35,850 nucleotides of DNA from Acidimicrobiaceae bacterium (GTDB lineage: Bacteria > Actinomycetota > Acidimicrobiia > Acidimicrobiales > Aldehydirespiratoraceae). The stretch covers positions 1-35,850 of the forward strand of contig JAPPMP010000013.1 in assembly GCA_028819005.1 (NCBI GenBank). The letters run 5' to 3'. Shown here piece by piece: positions 32,811 through 35,850 of this stretch (position 1 is its first letter; the number at the start of each line of letters is the position of its first letter). The position numbers and the translations under genes are program-made. The notes beneath the pieces were generated by a model that was not told the DNA's origin, made no database searches, and was given only the letters and a program-made list of their open reading frames with translations.

Positions 32811-33226
32811 GAGGCCAAGAGGATCCCGACAACGCTGTAGGAGATCAGCGGATAGCCGCCGTTGATCGCGAACAGCCGCAGGCTGCGGCCCTCGAAGGCG
32901 TAGTTGATGGCGTTCGACGTGAAGATGAACCCGACCGCGGCCAGAACACCGAGACCCAGCCCTTCGGCGGCGCCCTCGGCCCCCAAGCCTTGGATCAGCA
33001 GCGCCAAACCGGTAGTGAACACGAGCGCGGCGACGACCGCGATCACGTAGGGATACCACTGCCGAGGCGTTCCCTTCATGGCCTCCATGTCGTCATCGGT
33101 GAGCCCGACGTCAGCCATCCAAGGCTTGGCCCAGAAGGTGTACCACCCCGCGCCGAGCACCTGGTTGAACAGCACCGCGACGAGGATGGCCCAGTAGTTC
33201 AAGCTCCCAAGATCAAGATTGTCCAT
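32801..33226 (-). CDS. DUF1761 family membrane protein
   Basis: A 141-aa protein with four hydrophobic segments and DUF1761 landmarks: LNYWAILVAVLFNQVLGAGWY near the start (with the W-Y-x-FW pattern, YTFWAKPWM), and FEGRSLRLFAINGGYPLI near the end. Function unknown. AAAGGA lies ~12 nt before the ATG. The stop lies within the first unit of the tandem repeat array. Confidence 0.85.
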   Translation of the reverse strand: MDNLDLGSLNYWAILVAVLFNQVLGAGWYTFWAKPWMADVGLTDDDMEAMKGTPRQWYPYVIAVVAALVFTTGLALLIQGLGAEGAAEGLGLGVLAAVGFIFTSNAINYAFEGRSLRLFAINGGYPLISYSVVGILLASWS

Positions 33227-33443
33227 GAGCTGCTAGTCCTTTCGATCCCAGCTTCGCAGTTAACCGAGTCTGTCGATGAATCGGTTGGAGTATCCGCCGA
33301 GGGTAGCGGGGATATGGATCGAAGATCATCTACGGAACTGGCCCAATCCTGCAGAGGCCAACCAGGGCGCTTTGGCCCAACTCCGGTTTCTCCGCGATGC
33401 TCTGGCGCAGTGAAACCTGAGCATTACTCAACCGGGGGCAGAC

Positions 33444-34613
33444 ATGAGCGAGATCAACGACGAGCGACGGGCACGGCTGCTCGACGGCCGGGCCTGGGAG
33501 GACTTCTGCGACACGCTGAAAGCCGCCGGCCGAATAGTCATACGAGAAACACCCGACGGCGACCCGCAAGACCGAGTCGAGGGGTACCGCTACCTGACCC
33601 GCATGATGCTGATGGCCAACGGCCGAGTTGTCGAACAGCGCACCCCCGGCACCAGACCCCAGCGCATCGGGGTAATTCCCCCGCCCATGCAAGGCGGCAT
33701 GGGGGTGCAGTCGCCCAACCAGGACCACATCGTCCAAGCCGTCAACCCCAAATACAGCTATCGGATCACTGGAACCGCTGGCGACGTCTACACCCACCTG
33801 TCGGCGTGGAGCCCACCGGTGCCGGAGAATGTCGGCGCCATCGCCGTCGGACTCGACGCTGAGGATTATCTCGAGACGTTCAACCCCAACATGGCTCTCA
33901 CCCCCCACACCGCCTACCTGCATGACTTCGCCGACGCAGACGGCACCGTCGACTTCATCCTTTCCGTCGACGAACCCACCGACGGGTCGCGATGGATGTC
34001 GATGGCGCCGACCACCCGCGAGCTGATGGGCCGCGTGGTCTACGACGACCGAACCACCCAAGCCAGGCCGCGGCTGCAGATCCAATGCCTCGACGAGCAT
34101 CCCCAGCCGCTCACCCCCGAACCCGAAGACATGGCGGTTCGCCTCGCGGTGGCGGCCCAGCTGATCCTGGGACTGCAAGCCGACTACGGCGGATGGACCC
34201 GGGACCTCCTCACCCGCGAGAACCAGACCGAATACACCAAAGAGTGGTACGAGCGCATCGGCGGCTCGCCCGACGACCGCATATTCGAGTTCGGCTACTG
34301 GCGAGTGCCGCAAGGCAAGGCGCTCGTCGTGGAGTTCGAGGAACCGCAAACGCAGCATTGGAATTTCCAACTGTGCAACCACTGGATGGAGAACCTCGCC
34401 AACTACGCAACGGGTCAGGGCTACATCGACAAGGAGAACGCGGTGCGTGACGGTTCAGTTGTGCGCATCGTCGTCGCGCACTCTGATCCAGGCGTTCCGA
34501 ACTGGATCGAACCTGTCACACATGACCACGGAGTCATGGGTTGCCGTTTCGTGCGACCGGCCACCGAACCGCAGGTTTCGTGCCGTCTGGTGGACCTCGA
34601 AAACCTGTCCTGA
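33444..34613 (+). CDS. DUF1214 domain-containing protein
   Basis: A 389-aa protein with the DUF1214 pattern in its C-terminal half: [20 protein letters not shown], then [16 protein letters not shown], and [15 protein letters not shown] near the end. The N-terminal half ([17 protein letters not shown]) is typical of actinobacterial members. No signal peptide. Function is not known to me; the family is common in actinobacteria and proteobacteria. GGGGG(C) lies just before the ATG. Confidence 0.85.
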   Translation: MSEINDERRARLLDGRAWEDFCDTLKAAGRIVIRETPDGDPQDRVEGYRYLTRMMLMANGRVVEQRTPGTRPQRIGVIPPPMQGGMGVQSPNQDHIVQAVNPKYSYRITGTAGDVYTHLSAWSPPVPENVGAIAVGLDAEDYLETFNPNMALTPHTAYLHDFADADGTVDFILSVDEPTDGSRWMSMAPTTRELMGRVVYDDRTTQARPRLQIQCLDEHPQPLTPEPEDMAVRLAVAAQLILGLQADYGGWTRDLLTRENQTEYTKEWYERIGGSPDDRIFEFGYWRVPQGKALVVEFEEPQTQHWNFQLCNHWMENLANYATGQGYIDKENAVRDGSVVRIVVAHSDPGVPNWIEPVTHDHGVMGCRFVRPATEPQVSCRLVDLENLS

Positions 34614-35062
34614 CATCGGCGGTCAAGATCTCGCTTGACGATGGGCGCATTGTGGCGCAACATGTTGCATCCGTCACACGTCGGTTATGGTCTGACAGTT
34701 CTGGGACCTACGGGCTCCGAGAGCGCGGGGCGGTGGTGCGCATCCTTTGGGGGAGGAGGTGTGCTCCACCGCCGCCGCATGCCAAATTCTAGGAGACTCC
34801 GTAAATCGGCAGGCCAATTCCGAGCCTCCGAACTCGCCAAATAACTACCCTGTGGGTCCACGGCTGGTACAACCGCCACCGGATTCACACAGCAATCGGC
34901 ATGATAACAACAATGGCGAGAACCCTGTGTCGGAGCTGCCGACAATGGGAAGCGACGGCAGAGCCAGTCGGCGAGCATGGGGCCGACAAAGACGAGTTGG
35001 CTGTCTTGACGCCATAAAGTGGCCGTTCCGACGAGGGATAGTCGGGCACACCCTGACAGCTA
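34614..35062. other. 449-nt region without a recognisable gene
   Basis: It lies between the DUF1214 gene and the convergent surface-protein gene. Short frames on both strands have no recognisable content. GGCGGTGG near 34734 and CCACCGCC near 34766 could form an imperfect hairpin. No tRNA-like or other RNA structure was recognised by eye. Confidence 0.4.
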
Positions 35063-35850
35063 TCAGTCGGTGAAGGTGACGGTGCCTTCGGCGTTGTAGT
35101 TGGCGGCACCGGTTGCGTACACGACATGGAGGCCGAGGTCTTCGGTTGTGCCGATGGCGACGGTGGCGGTGTGCTCCGGTTCAGTGTTGGTGAGCTTGAT
35201 GATGGTGGTCGAGCCGATGACGCCTTCGCGGGCGATGACGTAGTAGACGGTCACGGCTCGTGAGGGTTTGCAGTCGAGGCTGATTGTGAACTCGACAGTG
35301 CCGTCGCTGCGGCTTGCGGTGATGTCATCCACTGAGATGGTCGGCTTTTCAGTGCAGTCTTCCAACACCGAAGTCTCAGGCGGCGGCGGTGGTGGTGGAG
35401 GTGGAGGCGGCGGTGGCGGTGGCGGAGGTGGAGGCGGCGGTGGCGGCGGAGGTGGAGGCGGCGGCGGGGGGTCGTCGTTGTCGGCCACGGCCGCGGTCGC
35501 TGTGCTCGCGGTGGGCGATACGGTGTAGCCGCTGCCGGTGCTGAGCGTGGCGGTGACCGACCCGTCGGGTTCGTCGTTGTTGTCGTCGGTGGTGGCGACC
35601 GTGAGCGTGACGCTGCCCGAGGTGGGGACCGTCACTGTCTTCGTGCCTGTCGCGGCGCCGTAGTCTCCGCCGGCGGTTACTGTGACGTTCACCGTCAAGG
35701 GGCTCGTCGGTGCGGGTGTTGCGGTCACTGTGTACTCGGTTGCGGTTCCCTCGGTGACGCCGCCGCCCGCGGTGATGGACACCACCGGAATCACAGGCGG
35801 GGGGTCGTCGTTGTCGGCCACGGCCGCGGTCGCTGTGCTCGCGGTGGGCG
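35063..35850 (-). CDS. Calx-beta repeat surface protein, C-terminal part (5' partial)
   Basis: The frame runs off the right edge, and at least 262 residues are visible. A Calx-beta-like domain (ITAGGGVTEGTATEYTVTAT to AAVADNDD) is followed by 31 prolines. A different terminal beta domain follows (TISVDDITASRSDGTVEFTI to the end). Calx-beta modules are extracellular calcium-linked adhesion or surface repeats. A second copy of the AAVADNDDPPP end begins at the window edge, exactly 333 bp (111 codons) away, so more repeats lie outside. No cell-wall sorting signal is seen at the C-terminus. Confidence 0.82.
   Translation of the reverse strand, partial: PTASTATAAVADNDDPPPVIPVVSITAGGGVTEGTATEYTVTATPAPTSPLTVNVTVTAGGDYGAATGTKTVTVPTSGSVTLTVATTDDNNDEPDGSVTATLSTGSGYTVSPTASTATAAVADNDDPPPPPPPPPPPPPPPPPPPPPPPPPPPPPPPETSVLEDCTEKPTISVDDITASRSDGTVEFTISLDCKPSRAVTVYYVIAREGVIGSTTIIKLTNTEPEHTATVAIGTTEDLGLHVVYATGAANYNAEGTVTFTD
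35378..35470 (-). repeat. Poly-proline tract of 31 codons
   Basis: 93 nt of CCN codons (read on the minus strand) encode 31 consecutive prolines between the Calx-beta and terminal domains. The plus strand reads as GGN repeats and produces a false poly-glycine frame. It is likely length-variable. Confidence 0.9.
35465..35850 (-). repeat. 333-bp tandem Calx-beta coding repeat
   Basis: Positions 35465-35517 and 35798-35850 are identical over 53 bp at a spacing of 333 bp, i.e. 111 codons in frame. The second copy is cut off by the window edge. Confidence 0.8.

Noticed and set aside
35268..35528. A plus-strand poly-glycine protein
   Set aside because: It is the antisense of the poly-proline tract in the Calx-beta gene.
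1..35850. CRISPR array
   Set aside because: No regularly spaced identical repeats with unique spacers were seen; the 32.7 kb array has contiguous degenerate units with no spacers.
1..35850. Prophage or integrative plasmid
   Set aside because: No integrase, capsid, terminase, portal, replication initiator or conjugation genes were found.

Overview
The window looks like an accessory (defence-rich) region of a high-GC bacterial chromosome, most likely an actinobacterium and possibly of the Acidimicrobiia type. The lineage is an inference. It rests on high GC, frequent GTG starts, at least six genes whose start codon lies exactly 6 nt after a TANNNT hexamer (the actinobacterial leaderless arrangement), GTGA/ATGA stop-start overlaps, and the DUF1214, DUF1761, DUF2784 and Calx-beta surface-protein families at the right end. 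No rRNA, tRNA, CRISPR array or plasmid origin was found.

Left edge (1-4349): the 3' part of an S9 prolyl-oligopeptidase-like gene, then a three-gene plus-strand set. Two different P-loop ATPases overlap by ATGA. They are followed by a small membrane protein with a cysteine/histidine tail that may be a degenerate HNH-like domain. These three genes are visibly less GC-rich than their neighbours.

Defence core (4608-29676): a type I restriction-modification system is split. hsdM and hsdS form an overlapping minus-strand pair at 25.8-29.0 kb. The only hsdR lies 18 kb downstream on the same strand (4.6-8.1 kb) and carries a C-terminal AlbA_2/Schlafen-like domain. The DNA between them holds a RelE-like toxin pair, a TIGR02391 (Ymh) protein, a complete subtilase plus AAA-ATPase pair, a MazF-type toxin-antitoxin pair, a DEDDh exonuclease-BRCT protein coupled to a voltage-gated-type ion channel with an abnormal selectivity filter, a second AAA-ATPase plus truncated subtilase pair, an SF1 helicase with a DUF2290 protein, IS630 transposase wreckage, and a DprA-like plus phosphoribosyltransferase operon. 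The helicase 3' end is duplicated at 13.3-13.6 kb (193 bp identical), so a second helicase/DUF2290 copy was probably present and deleted.

Toxin-antitoxin strip (29130-32061): a second MazF-type pair, a frameshifted RelE/ParE remnant, a DUF433-like/DUF5615 (PIN-like) pair, and a DUF4143-type AAA ATPase with palindromes in its promoter.

Right edge (32111-35850): ordinary-looking chromosomal genes. These are DUF2784 and DUF1761 membrane proteins separated by an array of 15-16 bp repeats, a DUF1214 protein, a 449-nt stretch without a recognisable gene, and the C-terminal part of a Calx-beta repeat surface protein with 31 consecutive prolines.

The best candidates for undescribed biology are the exonuclease/ion-channel pair, the double-ATPase plus membrane protein set, and the two non-identical subtilase-ATPase modules. 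Their functions are inferred from domains and neighbourhood only.
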